A DNA stretch of 25,683 bases, taken from Muribaculaceae bacterium. GTDB taxonomy: Bacteria > Bacteroidota > Bacteroidia > Bacteroidales > Muribaculaceae. The position numbers and the translations under genes were made by a program. Numbering within the stretch: position 1 is the stretch's first letter; every line of letters begins with the position of its first letter. The stretch covers positions 1-25,683 of the forward strand of contig JAFYCU010000153.1 in assembly GCA_017545095.1 (NCBI GenBank), in the 5' to 3' direction. This document shows positions 8,589-16,730 of the stretch, in pieces. The notes under the pieces were generated by a model. That model ran no database searches, was not told the DNA's origin, and saw nothing but the letters and a program-made list of their open reading frames with translations.

Positions 8589-8807
8589 ATGGCAAAACAG
8601 AATGCAATTGAACTTGACGGAACCATCATCGAGGCATTGAGCAATGCCATGTTCCGTGTTGAGCTTGAGAATGAGCATCAAATCATTGCCCACATCAGCG
8701 GCAAGATGCGCATGCACTACATCAAGATTCTCCCTGGCGACAAGGTGAGGGTGGAAATGTCGCCCTACGACCTCACCAAGGGACGTATCTCATTCCGTTA
8801 TAAATAA
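8589..8807 (+). CDS. infA: Translation initiation factor IF-1
   Basis: A 72-residue OB-fold protein that blocks the ribosomal A site during initiation. The sequence is almost the consensus: [65 protein letters not shown] end. Normal length. The upstream gap (8560-8588) is A/T-rich with no Shine-Dalgarno site. It is followed by a small hairpin and rpmJ. Confidence 0.98.
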   Translation: MAKQNAIELDGTIIEALSNAMFRVELENEHQIIAHISGKMRMHYIKILPGDKVRVEMSPYDLTKGRISFRYK

Positions 8808-8822
8808 TAAATCACACCTAAA

Positions 8823-8835
8823 GCGCTCGTAGCGC
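8823..8835 (+). other. Small hairpin between infA and rpmJ
   Basis: GCGCT (8823-8827) pairs exactly with AGCGC (8831-8835) around a 3-nt CGT loop, 18 bp before the rpmJ start. No T-run follows, so it is not a terminator. It may only separate translation of the two small genes. Confidence 0.4.
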
Positions 8836-8852
8836 GACAAACACTACTCAAT

Positions 8853-8969
8853 ATGAAAGTAAGAGCATCAATCAAGAAGCGTTCGGCCGACTGCAAGATT
8901 GTCCGCCGCAAGGGACGCTTGTATGTGATTAACAAAAAGAACCCTAAGTTTAAAATGCGTCAGGGTTGA
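8853..8969 (+). CDS. rpmJ: 50S ribosomal protein bL36, zinc-free form
   Basis: A 38-residue protein beginning [11 protein letters not shown] and ending KMRQG, the unmistakable frame of bL36, which binds 23S rRNA near the factor-binding region. The usual zinc ligands at positions 11, 14, 27 and 33 (Cys, Cys, Cys, His) are here Ser, Cys, Asn and Phe, so only C14 remains and zinc cannot be held: this is the C-minus form. Such forms typically pair with zinc-containing or zinc-free paralogs under zinc control in other bacteria. Normal length and position between infA and rpsM. Confidence 0.96.
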   Translation: MKVRASIKKRSADCKIVRRKGRLYVINKKNPKFKMRQG

Positions 8970-8995
8970 TACTTCGATTTTTTTGATTAATTTTG
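8965..8995 (+). promoter_or_regulatory. Candidate internal promoter for rpsM-rplQ
   Basis: TAATTTTG at 8988-8995 (followed by C) matches the Bacteroidetes -7 box TAnnTTTG exactly. GTTG at 8965-8968, one base off the TTTG -33 box, lies 19 nt upstream, a normal spacing. Transcription would begin just before the rpsM ATG at 9017, giving a very short leader. It would let the alpha cluster (uS13, uS11, uS4, RNA polymerase alpha, bL17) be made separately. Confidence 0.55.
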
Positions 8996-9016
8996 CACAA
9001 AATTTTAGATTAGAAT

Positions 9017-9397
9017 ATGGCAATTCGAATTGTGGGTGTTGACTTACCCCAAAACAAGCGTGGCGTGATTGCGCTGACCTACATCTACGGCATTGGTCGG
9101 AGCTCAGCCGCAAAGATTCTGGAAAAAGCCGGTGTCAGTGAAGACACGAAGGTGAAGGACTGGACCGACGCCGAGGCCGCCAAGGTGCGTGAGGTGATCG
9201 GCAACGACTACAAGGTCGAGGGTGACCTGCGCAGCGAGGTGCAGATGAACATCAAGCGACTGATGGACATCGGGTGCTATCGGGGCATCCGTCACCGCAA
9301 CGGTCTCCCCGTGCGTGGACAGAGCACGAAGAACAACGCCCGTACGCGCAAGGGTCGCAAGAAAACTGTTGCTAACAAGAAGAAAGCTACTAAATAA
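9017..9397 (+). CDS. rpsM: 30S ribosomal protein uS13
   Basis: A 126-residue uS13 of the 30S head, which contacts P-site tRNA and uL5. Seen: [34 protein letters not shown], the [38 protein letters not shown] block with the helix-two-turn-helix, and the basic tail [19 protein letters not shown] that reaches the P site. Normal length. First gene of the alpha cluster, with a promoter-like site just upstream. Confidence 0.98.
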   Translation: MAIRIVGVDLPQNKRGVIALTYIYGIGRSSAAKILEKAGVSEDTKVKDWTDAEAAKVREVIGNDYKVEGDLRSEVQMNIKRLMDIGCYRGIRHRNGLPVRGQSTKNNARTRKGRKKTVANKKKATK

Positions 9398-9406
9398 GAT
9401 TAAAGT

Positions 9407-9796
9407 ATGGCAAAAAAGACAGTCGCAGCTAAGAAGAGAGTCGTTAAGGTTGACGGCGTAGGACAGCTTCACGTCCACTCCTCTTTCAACAACATCATTG
9501 TGTGTCTCGCCAACAGCGAGGGACAAGTCATCTCCTGGTCGTCGGCCGGCAAGATGGGGTTCCGTGGCAGCAAGAAGAACACGCCCTATGCCGCTCAAAT
9601 GGCCGCACAGGATTGTGCTAAGGTGGCCTATGACCTCGGCCTTCGTAAGGTCAAGGCTTATGTCAAGGGTCCTGGCAACGGACGCGAGTCGGCTATCCGC
9701 ACCATCCACGGTGCAGGCATCATGGTGACCGAAATCATCGACGTCACCCCGCTGCCCCACAACGGTTGCCGTCCTCCCAAGAGAAGAAGAGTTTAA
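9407..9796 (+). CDS. rpsK: 30S ribosomal protein uS11
   Basis: A 129-residue uS11 of the 30S platform, which contacts mRNA near the E site. Conserved blocks are [46 protein letters not shown], the [11 protein letters not shown] loop, and the C-terminus [23 protein letters not shown] type ending. Normal length. The 146-bp gap that follows, before rpsD, is unusually long for this cluster. Confidence 0.98.
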   Translation: MAKKTVAAKKRVVKVDGVGQLHVHSSFNNIIVCLANSEGQVISWSSAGKMGFRGSKKNTPYAAQMAAQDCAKVAYDLGLRKVKAYVKGPGNGRESAIRTIHGAGIMVTEIIDVTPLPHNGCRPPKRRRV

Positions 9797-9942
9797 TCTC
9801 TGTTCCACTTAAAATTCGTTTTTAATTTATTTTTCAACGAGTCTCTTATAGTGAATAGATTGCACTTTTTCAGCAACCTCTCTGCAATCGCGGCTGCACT
9901 ATCAGTGATTCTGAATCACTCAACTTTAATTTAATTAGAACA
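9797..9942 (+). ncRNA. Structured leader before rpsD, probable uS4 autoregulatory element
   Basis: This 146-bp spacer contains two perfect stems: GATTGCA (9858-9864) with TGCAATC (9883-9889) around an 18-nt loop, and AGTGATT (9904-9910) with AATCACT (9914-9920) around a CTG loop. The 22 bp after the second stem are A/T-rich and lead into the rpsD ATG at 9943. uS4 is an autogenous repressor in E. coli and B. subtilis, and I recall a proposed ribosomal leader class called S4-Bacteroidia; this could be a member. No clear promoter or T-run terminator was found here. Confidence 0.55.
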
Positions 9943-10551
9943 ATGGCTAGATATACCGGTCCAAAATCTAAGATTGCCCGTAAGCTGGGAGAACCCATCT
10001 TTGGTGAAGACAAGGCTTTTGCCAAGAAGAACTATCCTCCCGGCCAACACGGCGCCAACAGAAGAAGAAAACAGTCGGAGTATGGCTTGCAGCTTCGTGA
10101 GAAGCAGAAAGCTAAATATACCTATGGTGTGCTCGAGCGTCAGTTCCGCAACCTCTTTGAGAAGGCCTCTTCGATGAAGGGTGTGACGGGCGAGGTGCTT
10201 CTGCAGCTCCTTGAGCAGCGTCTCGACAACATGGTCTATCGCTTGGGCATTGCCCCCACGCGTGCCGCCGCTCGCCAGCTCGTGCTCCATCGCCACATCA
10301 CCGTTGATGGTGCTGTAGTCAACATCGCCTCCTATCGCGTGATGCCCGGCCAGATGGTCGCCGTGCGCGAGAAGTCGAAGTCGCTCGAAGTTATTCAGGA
10401 CGCTCTGGCTGGATTCAACCACAGCAAGTATCCCTGGATTGAGTGGGACGAGAGCAACAAGGCTGGCAAGCTCCTGCACCTGCCGCAGCGTGAAGACATC
10501 CCCGAAACTATCAAGGAACAGTTGATCGTCGAGTTGTATTCTAAACAGTAA
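9943..10551 (+). CDS. rpsD: 30S ribosomal protein uS4
   Basis: A 202-residue uS4, a primary 16S rRNA binder that nucleates 30S assembly and is a repressor of its own operon in several bacteria. The start [21 protein letters not shown] is typical, with [12 protein letters not shown] next. The S4 RNA-binding domain lies near residues 95-160 ([32 protein letters not shown]). No zinc-binding Cys cluster in the N-terminus. Normal length. The structured leader upstream fits autogenous control; rpoA follows 11 bp later. Confidence 0.98.
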   Translation: MARYTGPKSKIARKLGEPIFGEDKAFAKKNYPPGQHGANRRRKQSEYGLQLREKQKAKYTYGVLERQFRNLFEKASSMKGVTGEVLLQLLEQRLDNMVYRLGIAPTRAAARQLVLHRHITVDGAVVNIASYRVMPGQMVAVREKSKSLEVIQDALAGFNHSKYPWIEWDESNKAGKLLHLPQREDIPETIKEQLIVELYSKQ

Positions 10552-10562
10552 AATTCACTTCC

Positions 10563-11561
10563 ATGGCTATCTTAGCATTTCAGAAACCCGACAAAGTGTT
10601 GATGTTGGAAGCCGACAGCACCTTTGGAAAATTCGAGTTCCGCCCCTTGGAGCCCGGCTATGCCGTCACCATCGGCAACGCCCTGCGTCGCATCCTGCTC
10701 AGCGGTCTCGAAGGCTATGCCATCTTCAACTTCCGCATCGACGGTGTGAGCCACGAGTTCGACACCGTGCCCGGTGTGAAGGAGGACGTGTCGAAAATCA
10801 TCCTCAATCTCAAGAAAGTGCGTCTGAAACGCATTGTCGAGGATACCGACACCGAGAAAGCCGTCGTCAAGGTTTCGGGCCAGGAGGTGTTCAAAGCAGG
10901 CGACATTGGCAAGGTACTCAGTGGGTTTGAGGTTCTCAACCCCGACCTGGAAATCTGCCATGTTGACCCCACTACCAGTTTCCAAATCGAACTCTCGATT
11001 AACAAGGGACGCGGCTATGTGTCCGCCGACGAGAGCCGAATGATGAATCCCAACATGCCCGAGGGCGTGCTGGCTATCGACTCAATCTACACCCCCATCA
11101 TCAATGTGAAGATGGAGCGTGAAGATTATCGTGTGGAGCAGAAGACCGACTATGAGAAGCTTGTGCTTGAAATCACCACCGATGGCTCGATTCATCCCAA
11201 GGAGGCTCTCAAAGAGGCTGCCAAGATCCTCATCCAGCACTTCATGCTCTTCTCCGACGAGAAGATTGCACTCGACACCACCGTGGAGGAAGGCAATGAG
11301 GAATTTGACGAGGAAGTGCTCCACATGCGACAGCTGCTCAAGGGCAAGCTCATCGACATGGACCTCTCGGTGCGTGCACTCAACTGCCTCAAGTCGGCCG
11401 AAGTGGAAACACTCGCCGAACTGGTGGTCTTCAACAAGACCGACCTGCTCAAGTTCCGCAACTTCGGCAAGAAGTCGCTCAGCGAGCTTGAAGAACTCCT
11501 TTCCTCGCTGGGATTGTCGTTCGGTATGGATATTTCGAAGTATAAACTTGATAAAGATTAA
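10563..11561 (+). CDS. rpoA: RNA polymerase subunit alpha
   Basis: A 332-residue alpha subunit that dimerises to seed RNA polymerase assembly. The N-terminal domain has [25 protein letters not shown] (residues 30-54), with the conserved arginines at 42-43. The C-terminal domain, about the last 70 residues, contains [20 protein letters not shown] and [22 protein letters not shown]; the Arg and Asn of the DNA-binding RxxNCLK motif are kept, so binding to UP elements and activators looks possible. Normal length. Lies between rpsD and rplQ. Confidence 0.98.
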   Translation: MAILAFQKPDKVLMLEADSTFGKFEFRPLEPGYAVTIGNALRRILLSGLEGYAIFNFRIDGVSHEFDTVPGVKEDVSKIILNLKKVRLKRIVEDTDTEKAVVKVSGQEVFKAGDIGKVLSGFEVLNPDLEICHVDPTTSFQIELSINKGRGYVSADESRMMNPNMPEGVLAIDSIYTPIINVKMEREDYRVEQKTDYEKLVLEITTDGSIHPKEALKEAAKILIQHFMLFSDEKIALDTTVEEGNEEFDEEVLHMRQLLKGKLIDMDLSVRALNCLKSAEVETLAELVVFNKTDLLKFRNFGKKSLSELEELLSSLGLSFGMDISKYKLDKD

Positions 11562-11569
11562 ATTACACG

Positions 11570-12058
11570 ATGAGACATAATAAGAAATTCAACCATCTGG
11601 GCCGCAAGAGTGCACACCGCAAAGCCTTGTTGAGCAACATGACCATCTCGTTGATTATGCACAAGCGCATCGTCACCACGCTGGCCAAGGCCAAGGCGCT
11701 GCGTGTGTATGCCGAGCCCATCATCAACCGCGCTAAGGACGACAGTACGGCATCGCGTCGCGTGGTGTTCAGCTATCTCCAGAACAAGGAGGCCGTGAAG
11801 GAACTGTTCCAGAACGTGGCTCAGAAGATTGCCGACCGTCCCGGTGGCTACACCCGCATCCTCAAGCTGGGCAACCGCTTGGGCGACAACGCCAAGACTT
11901 GCTTCATCGAGCTGGTCGACTACAACGAGTCGATGCTCGAGGCCAAGGCTCAGGAAGCTGGTGCCAAGCGCAAGACCACCCGTCGCAGCCGCCGCTCGAC
12001 CAAGAAGGCCGCCGCTCCTGCTGTCGAGGCTCCCGTGGCCGAAAATGCCGAGGAGTAA
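11570..12058 (+). CDS. rplQ: 50S ribosomal protein bL17
   Basis: A 162-residue bL17, located at the tunnel exit. The core (about residues 1-118) starts [24 protein letters not shown] and contains the diagnostic [30 protein letters not shown]. The last roughly 40 residues are an extra tail: a basic part ([14 protein letters not shown]) and then an Ala/Val/Glu-rich part, presumably disordered. Such tails are common in this phylum. It is the last gene of the cluster; a long hairpin follows. Confidence 0.97.
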   Translation: MRHNKKFNHLGRKSAHRKALLSNMTISLIMHKRIVTTLAKAKALRVYAEPIINRAKDDSTASRRVVFSYLQNKEAVKELFQNVAQKIADRPGGYTRILKLGNRLGDNAKTCFIELVDYNESMLEAKAQEAGAKRKTTRRSRRSTKKAAAPAVEAPVAENAEE

Positions 12059-12090
12059 CAACACGGCACTCCTCAATTGCCATAACAACT

Positions 12091-12129
12091 GCGTGAGCGT
12101 TATGCCAACTCGTGGCATGGCGCTCGCGC
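12091..12129 (+). terminator. Long hairpin after rplQ, probable operon end
   Basis: The 17-nt arm 12091-12107 pairs along its full length with 12113-12129 around the 5-nt loop ACTCG, with three G-U pairs and no mismatches. It lies 32 bp after the rplQ stop. The bases after it are not a T-run (only TTTT at 12151-12154), so termination by the classical mechanism is uncertain; it may instead protect the mRNA 3' end. A short outer pairing of ATTGCC (12076-12081) with GGCAAT (12166-12171) is also possible. Confidence 0.6.
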
Positions 12130-12234
12130 CATATGTTGGTATGCTATTGGTTTTCCATTACTAAAGGCAATAGTATCAGTCAAAACGTGCAATACGAAAA
12201 TGACGAAACACATTGCGCATTATATTCTACTTTT

Positions 12235-12266
12235 TTTGCAGGTGTCGTGATAATGTACTATTTTTG
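12235..12266 (+). promoter_or_regulatory. Promoter for rpoN
   Basis: TTTG at 12235-12238 and TATTTTTG at 12259-12266 (followed by C) match the Bacteroidetes -33 and -7 boxes exactly, 20 nt apart. Transcription would start a few bases downstream, and the rpoN ATG is at 12284, so the leader is very short. This is the best promoter match in the window. Confidence 0.75.
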
Positions 12267-12283
12267 CGGAAACATTTACAATC

Positions 12284-13714
12284 ATGGCAAACAAGACAAC
12301 AACTAAAGTTGAAACAGCAGTCAAGTCAAGGCAGTTGCAACGCGAGCTGGGGCGGCTGCTGGCGATGGATGTCAACGAGATGGCCGCCGAGGTGCAAAAT
12401 GCCGTTGACGGCAATCCGGCATTGGAGGCTGCCGTTGACGACAACGAGGTGAACCGTCGCACCGAGGACGGTCGCCAGTCCGAGACTTCGGAGGCGATTC
12501 AGCGCAACGACTATGCCGACGAGGATGATATCCCCCCCAGTGCATTGTGGAACCAGCGTCGCAGTGCCGTGGATGGTGGCTATGAGCCAGAGGTGGTGAG
12601 CGAGATGTCGCTGCAAGACTATTTGCTCGAGCAGGTGCATCAGCGCAATCTGTCGGCCAAGGACGACCTCATCGCCAGCAACATCGTGGGCAACATCGAC
12701 GCCAATGGCTACCTGCTGCGTAGCGCACGAGCGATAGCCGACGACATCACTTTCAACGAGGGGAAGGAAACCGAAACTTACGAAGTGGAGCGTGTGCTTA
12801 CTCTGGTTCGGCAACTCGACCCGCCAGGCATCGCGGCCATCAACCTGTGCGACTGCCTCCTGCTGCAGTTGCAACGCAAGAAGGGCGATGATGTGCGTCT
12901 GGCCGAACGCATCATCAACCAGTATTTCGACTACTTCGCCCACAAACGCTACGATGACATCGCCACGGCATTGCACGTGGAGCGTGACGATGTGGTAAGG
13001 GTGGTGAAGAACGAGATCCTCACCCTTAATCCCAAGCCTGGTAGCGCCTATTACGGTGGGCGTGCCGAGGACCACAGCCAGCAAATCACACCCGACTTCT
13101 TTGTCACCATCGATGGTGACAAACTCACCATCACCCTCAACAACTGCATCCCCGAGTTGTCGATAGCCGAGTCGTATGAACGCGAGAATGAAAAATTCAA
13201 CCGTCAGCCGCCGATGACTCGGACGGGTAGGAATCAGATGCGTCTGGTGCGCGATGTATACATGCGGGCCAAGAACTACCTCAACTTGCTCAAAATGCGG
13301 CAGGACACTCTGTTCAACTGCATGCGCGAGATTTGCAGGCGGCAGCAGGAGTATTTCTTCACGGGCGACACCGCCGACCTCAAGCCCATGACACTTCAGC
13401 ACATTGCCGATGCCGTGGGGCGCGATGTGTCGGTCATCTCGCGCGCCATGACCAACAAATATGTCGACACCCAGTGGGGCATCAAGCCCCTGCGCTTCTT
13501 CTTCTCGGAAGGCATCAATGGCGTGTCGACCACCGAGATCAAGGAGGTTCTACGTAGCATCGTGGATGCCGAGGATAAGCATGAGCCTTATACCGATGCC
13601 CAGCTTTGTGCCATACTTCGCCAGCGGGGCTACGAAGTGGCACGGCGCACCATTGGCAAGTATCGCGACAATGCCGGCATTCCCAAGGCCGTCATGCGCA
13701 AGGCAGTGCATTAG
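12284..13714 (+). CDS. rpoN: RNA polymerase sigma-54 factor
   Basis: A 476-residue sigma-54, which directs RNA polymerase to -24/-12 promoters and needs AAA+ activators. Region I (about 15-50) ends in the usual NPALEA but lacks the Gln-rich LSPQQ start. The core-binding domain (about 107-255) has DANGYL, LDPPGIAAINLCDCLLLQL and LTLNPKPG. The helix-turn-helix (about 365-405) has LKPMTLQHIADAVGRDVSVISRAMTNKY. The RpoN box at 453-461 is ARRTIGKYR, against the usual ARRTVAKYR. The domain order is complete, so it is probably functional but divergent. It has its own promoter; no enhancer-binding activator is in view. Confidence 0.95.
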   Translation: MANKTTTKVETAVKSRQLQRELGRLLAMDVNEMAAEVQNAVDGNPALEAAVDDNEVNRRTEDGRQSETSEAIQRNDYADEDDIPPSALWNQRRSAVDGGYEPEVVSEMSLQDYLLEQVHQRNLSAKDDLIASNIVGNIDANGYLLRSARAIADDITFNEGKETETYEVERVLTLVRQLDPPGIAAINLCDCLLLQLQRKKGDDVRLAERIINQYFDYFAHKRYDDIATALHVERDDVVRVVKNEILTLNPKPGSAYYGGRAEDHSQQITPDFFVTIDGDKLTITLNNCIPELSIAESYERENEKFNRQPPMTRTGRNQMRLVRDVYMRAKNYLNLLKMRQDTLFNCMREICRRQQEYFFTGDTADLKPMTLQHIADAVGRDVSVISRAMTNKYVDTQWGIKPLRFFFSEGINGVSTTEIKEVLRSIVDAEDKHEPYTDAQLCAILRQRGYEVARRTIGKYRDNAGIPKAVMRKAVH

Positions 13715-13718
13715 AGAA

Positions 13719-13760
13719 GGCCTCCCCAAAGCCTATCTGAAGGAGGGGCTTACAGAGGCC
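13719..13760. repeat. Palindromic intergenic element after rpoN
   Basis: Outer arms GGCCTC (13719-13724) and GAGGCC (13755-13760) and inner arms AAGCC (13729-13733) and GGCTT (13747-13751) form a two-part stem, 5 bp after the rpoN stop. No T-run follows. Its minus-strand stretch GCCCCTCCTT (13740-13749) recurs on the plus strand at 20997-21006, in the hairpin at the end of the CotH gene, so both may belong to one repeat family. Confidence 0.5.
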
Positions 13761-13828
13761 CAAAGAACAATCAGTCCAAAGGTCGCCAGGCATCGCCTTG
13801 CGATAAAGAACCAAAAACCGCATTGCGT

Positions 13829-13857
13829 CGCTTGTTTAGTCAAAAAACGCTTGTTTA
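13829..13857. repeat. Two 10-bp direct repeats before the PAP2-like gene
   Basis: CGCTTGTTTA occurs at 13829-13838 and again at 13848-13857, a 19-bp period, just upstream of the ATG at 13874. The spacing is close to two helical turns, as in some regulator sites, but chance or a slipped duplication is equally possible. Confidence 0.4.
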
Positions 13858-13873
13858 CTCATCACTCGTCACT

Positions 13874-14515
13874 ATGTTGAGCAGATATTCCTTTAACCGC
13901 TTGATAGCAGGCTCAGCCCGCTTTTTATCCACTGTGCTCACACCATTGTTCATGCCTTCCTATGGTGTGATGCTGGTGCTGTGGACCTCGGTGATGTGCC
14001 TCTTGCCCATGGGCACCCGCATTGCCGTGCTGATGATGGTGTTCGGCATCACCTGCGTGCTGCCGGTGCTGTGCATCGGGTTGTTGCATCATTTTGGAAT
14101 CATCAGCGATAAACTCCTCGACAAGCAACACGAGCGGCTGTATCCCTATGCATTCGCCGTGTTGTGTTATCTGGGAGCCACGAGCTATCTCCATCACATC
14201 CATGCACCCCAATGGTTCATCATGTTTATGGTGGGCGGCTGTGTGGCTTGTTTTATTTCGCTGGTGGTGAACCTATTTTGGAAAATCAGTGCCCACATGG
14301 CGGGCATTGGAGGCATTGTGGCACTGCTCTATCAGATTCATGTGCAAGGCTTGAGTGCGTTCAATCTGTTCTGGCTGCTCTGCTTCACCATCCTGCTCGC
14401 CGGCATGCTCGGCACCTCGCGCTTGGCACTCAAGCGCCACACACTGCTGCAGGTGCTCTTCGGCTTCGCCAACGGCTATGCCAGCGTGACACTGATGATG
14501 AAACTATTTGGTTAA
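13874..14515 (+). CDS. PAP2-like integral membrane protein
   Basis: A 213-residue protein with about six hydrophobic segments and the scattered signatures of the PAP2 phosphatase superfamily: ERLYPY (87-92), a His in WKISAHMAG (H141), and SR-x5-H (S182, R183, H189). The Asp normally three residues after that His (Hx3D) is Gln193, so the catalytic relay is incomplete and a phosphatase role is doubtful. ATG at 13874 is chosen over an upstream TTG at 13823, which would add an unlikely N-terminus. It follows rpoN by 159 bp; purE starts 16 bp after it, suggesting an operon. Lipid-phosphate binding is inference. Confidence 0.7.
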   Translation: MLSRYSFNRLIAGSARFLSTVLTPLFMPSYGVMLVLWTSVMCLLPMGTRIAVLMMVFGITCVLPVLCIGLLHHFGIISDKLLDKQHERLYPYAFAVLCYLGATSYLHHIHAPQWFIMFMVGGCVACFISLVVNLFWKISAHMAGIGGIVALLYQIHVQGLSAFNLFWLLCFTILLAGMLGTSRLALKRHTLLQVLFGFANGYASVTLMMKLFG

Positions 14516-14531
14516 ATCGCATCTTAAAAAT

Positions 14532-15029
14532 ATGATTAGCATTATCATGGGCAGCACCAGTGACCTGCCCGTTATGGAAAAAGCATGCCAGTGGCTCGAT
14601 GAGCATGGCATAGCATTTGAAGTGAACGCCCTCTCGGCCCATCGCACGCCGACGGCTGTTGAGCAGTTTGCTCGTGAGGCGCAGGGCAGGGGCGTGAAGG
14701 TGATTATCGCTGCCGCCGGCATGGCCGCTGCCCTGCCCGGTGTGATTGCCGCCAACACCACGCTGCCCGTTATTGGCGTGCCCATCAAGGGGATGCTCGA
14801 CGGACTCGATGCCCTGCTGAGCATCGTGCAGATGCCTCCGGGCATCCCCGTGGCCACCGTGGGCGTGAATGCCGCGCAGAATGCCGCCATCCTTGCCGCC
14901 CAGATGCTCGCATTGAGCAACCCCGAAGTGGCGGCTCAGGTGGCCTCGCACAAAGCATCGCTTGGCGAGAAAATCGAGCGCGCCAATCGCGACCTCGCCC
15001 AGCTCACCTACAAACACAAGGTGAATTAG
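14532..15029 (+). CDS. purE: N5-carboxyaminoimidazole ribonucleotide mutase
   Basis: A 165-residue class I PurE, which moves the carboxyl group of N5-CAIR to C4 to give CAIR in purine synthesis. The nucleotide-binding GSTSDLPVM (7-15), the catalytic SAHRTP (35-40, His37), and the [23 protein letters not shown] block are all present. ATG at 14532 is chosen because [10 protein letters not shown] is the conserved start; an in-frame TTG at 14508 overlaps the end of the upstream gene. Normal length. No purK is seen next to it. Followed after 36 bp by ispG. Confidence 0.97.
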   Translation: MISIIMGSTSDLPVMEKACQWLDEHGIAFEVNALSAHRTPTAVEQFAREAQGRGVKVIIAAAGMAAALPGVIAANTTLPVIGVPIKGMLDGLDALLSIVQMPPGIPVATVGVNAAQNAAILAAQMLALSNPEVAAQVASHKASLGEKIERANRDLAQLTYKHKVN

Positions 15030-15065
15030 TAGTTCCCATAGTCTCTATAGTCACAATATAAGTTC

Positions 15066-16682
15066 ATGATGAAATCCCCCTTCAACTACCATCGCCGCCG
15101 CACGGTGAGCGTGAACGTGGGCGGTGTACCACTGGGCAGCGACTGGCCCATTCGTGTGCAATCGATGACCAACACCGACACCAACGACATCGAGCGCAGC
15201 GCGGCGCAATGCCAACGCATTGCGCAGGCCGGGGCCGACTATGTGCGGCTCACGGCGCAGGGCGTGCGCGAGGCCGAGGGCATAGGCATGGTGCGCAACC
15301 TGCTGCGCAAGCAGGGCTGCAACGTGCCACTGGTGGCCGACATTCACTTCAACCCCCGCGCCGCACTTGCTGCCGCCGCACTCACCGACAAGGTGCGCAT
15401 CAATCCCGGCAACTTCGTTGACCCAGCGCGCACGTTCCGCCAGCTCACCTACACCGATGAGGAGTATCAGGCTGAATTGCTCAAAATCCGTGAGGCCTTG
15501 CTGCCGTTTATCGAGCTGTGCCGCGAGCATGGCACGGCGGTGCGTCTGGGTGTGAATCACGGCTCGCTCAGCGACCGCATCATGAGCCGCTACGGCAACA
15601 CGCCCGCAGGCATGGTCGAGAGTGCCATGGAGTTCCTGCGGGTGTTTGTGGCCGAGGGGTTCATGGATGTGGTCATCAGCATGAAGTCGAGCAATGTGCA
15701 GGTGATGATCGAGGCCGTGCGCCGCATGGTGGTGGCTATGGATGCCGAGGACATGCACTTCCCGCTGCACTTGGGCGTGACCGAGGCCGGTTTCGGCGAG
15801 GATGGCCGTATCAAGAGTGCTGTGGGCATCGGCACCCTGCTGGGCGAGGGACTGGGCGACACCATCCGCGTCTCGCTCAGCGAAGACCCGGAGCTGGAGG
15901 TGCCTGTGGCGCAAAAACTCGTGGACTACATGGCCACGCGTGAGAATCACCCCGCCATCGAGGGCACTTACTGCCGGGGCTACGACCCGTTGTGTCCGCC
16001 GTGCCGTGCACCACGCTCGCTGGCCGGCAAAGCCACCCCTGTGGTCATCGGCGAAGATGCCGACCTCACCCCCGACGAGCTTGGCGACCTCTATGGCCAG
16101 TGCCTGGTCATCACTCCCGACAATGTGAATATCTCCGGCTCGCTGCTCCAGCAGCTGCATGAGCTGAAAGACAGCGGCAACCAGCTGCCCGTCATCGCCC
16201 GCGTGCATTACGACGACACCGACTTGGAGTGGCTGCAGGTCAAGGCCGGTGCCGACCTCGGCCCGGTGGTGTTGAGCGGACTGGTGGACGGCATCTGGAT
16301 TGATGCGCCCGCCTATCCCCGTCAGGACGATGTGCAGCGCATCGCCTTGGGCATCCTGCAAGCCGCTCGCCTGCGCATGACCAAGACTGAGTTCATCTCC
16401 TGTCCCTCGTGCGGTCGCACGCTCTTCGACCTGCAAGACACCGTGCGCCGCGTGCAGCAAGCCACGGAGCATCTCACCCACCTGAAAATAGGTGTGATGG
16501 GCTGCATCGTCAACGGTCCCGGCGAGATGGCCGATGCCGACTACGGCTACGTGGGAGCCGCACCGGGGCGTATCAGCCTCTACAAGAACAAGGAGTGTGT
16601 GGAGAAAAACATCCCCACCTCCGAGGCCATCGAACACCTCGTGGCCCTGATTAAGGCCCATGGCGACTGGCGTGAACCATGA
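15066..16682 (+). CDS. ispG: 4-hydroxy-3-methylbut-2-enyl diphosphate synthase
   Basis: A 538-residue iron-sulfur enzyme (GcpE) that converts methylerythritol cyclodiphosphate to HMBPP in the MEP isoprenoid pathway. The TIM-barrel part begins RRRTVSVNVGGVPLG and includes VQSMTNTDT and ADIHFNPRAA. The [4Fe-4S] ligands are C446 and C449 (SCPSCGR), C480 (GVMGCIVNGPGE) and probably E487. The middle holds an extra domain, as in plants and Bacteroidetes/Chlamydiae, but is shorter than the roughly 600-residue forms I recall. Two ATGs in a row at 15066 and 15069 are both possible starts. preA follows 48 bp later. Confidence 0.97.
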   Translation: MMKSPFNYHRRRTVSVNVGGVPLGSDWPIRVQSMTNTDTNDIERSAAQCQRIAQAGADYVRLTAQGVREAEGIGMVRNLLRKQGCNVPLVADIHFNPRAALAAAALTDKVRINPGNFVDPARTFRQLTYTDEEYQAELLKIREALLPFIELCREHGTAVRLGVNHGSLSDRIMSRYGNTPAGMVESAMEFLRVFVAEGFMDVVISMKSSNVQVMIEAVRRMVVAMDAEDMHFPLHLGVTEAGFGEDGRIKSAVGIGTLLGEGLGDTIRVSLSEDPELEVPVAQKLVDYMATRENHPAIEGTYCRGYDPLCPPCRAPRSLAGKATPVVIGEDADLTPDELGDLYGQCLVITPDNVNISGSLLQQLHELKDSGNQLPVIARVHYDDTDLEWLQVKAGADLGPVVLSGLVDGIWIDAPAYPRQDDVQRIALGILQAARLRMTKTEFISCPSCGRTLFDLQDTVRRVQQATEHLTHLKIGVMGCIVNGPGEMADADYGYVGAAPGRISLYKNKECVEKNIPTSEAIEHLVALIKAHGDWREP

Positions 16683-16730
16683 GATGATGACCCCAAAATT
16701 CATAAATGTATAAATTATTGAATATTGGCA

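Noticed and set aside
14508..14531. TTG start for purE and similar TTG extensions at 3824, 13823, 16725 and 20221
   Set aside because: In each case an ATG downstream begins the conserved or hydrophobic N-terminus, and the extension is leader or the end of the previous gene.
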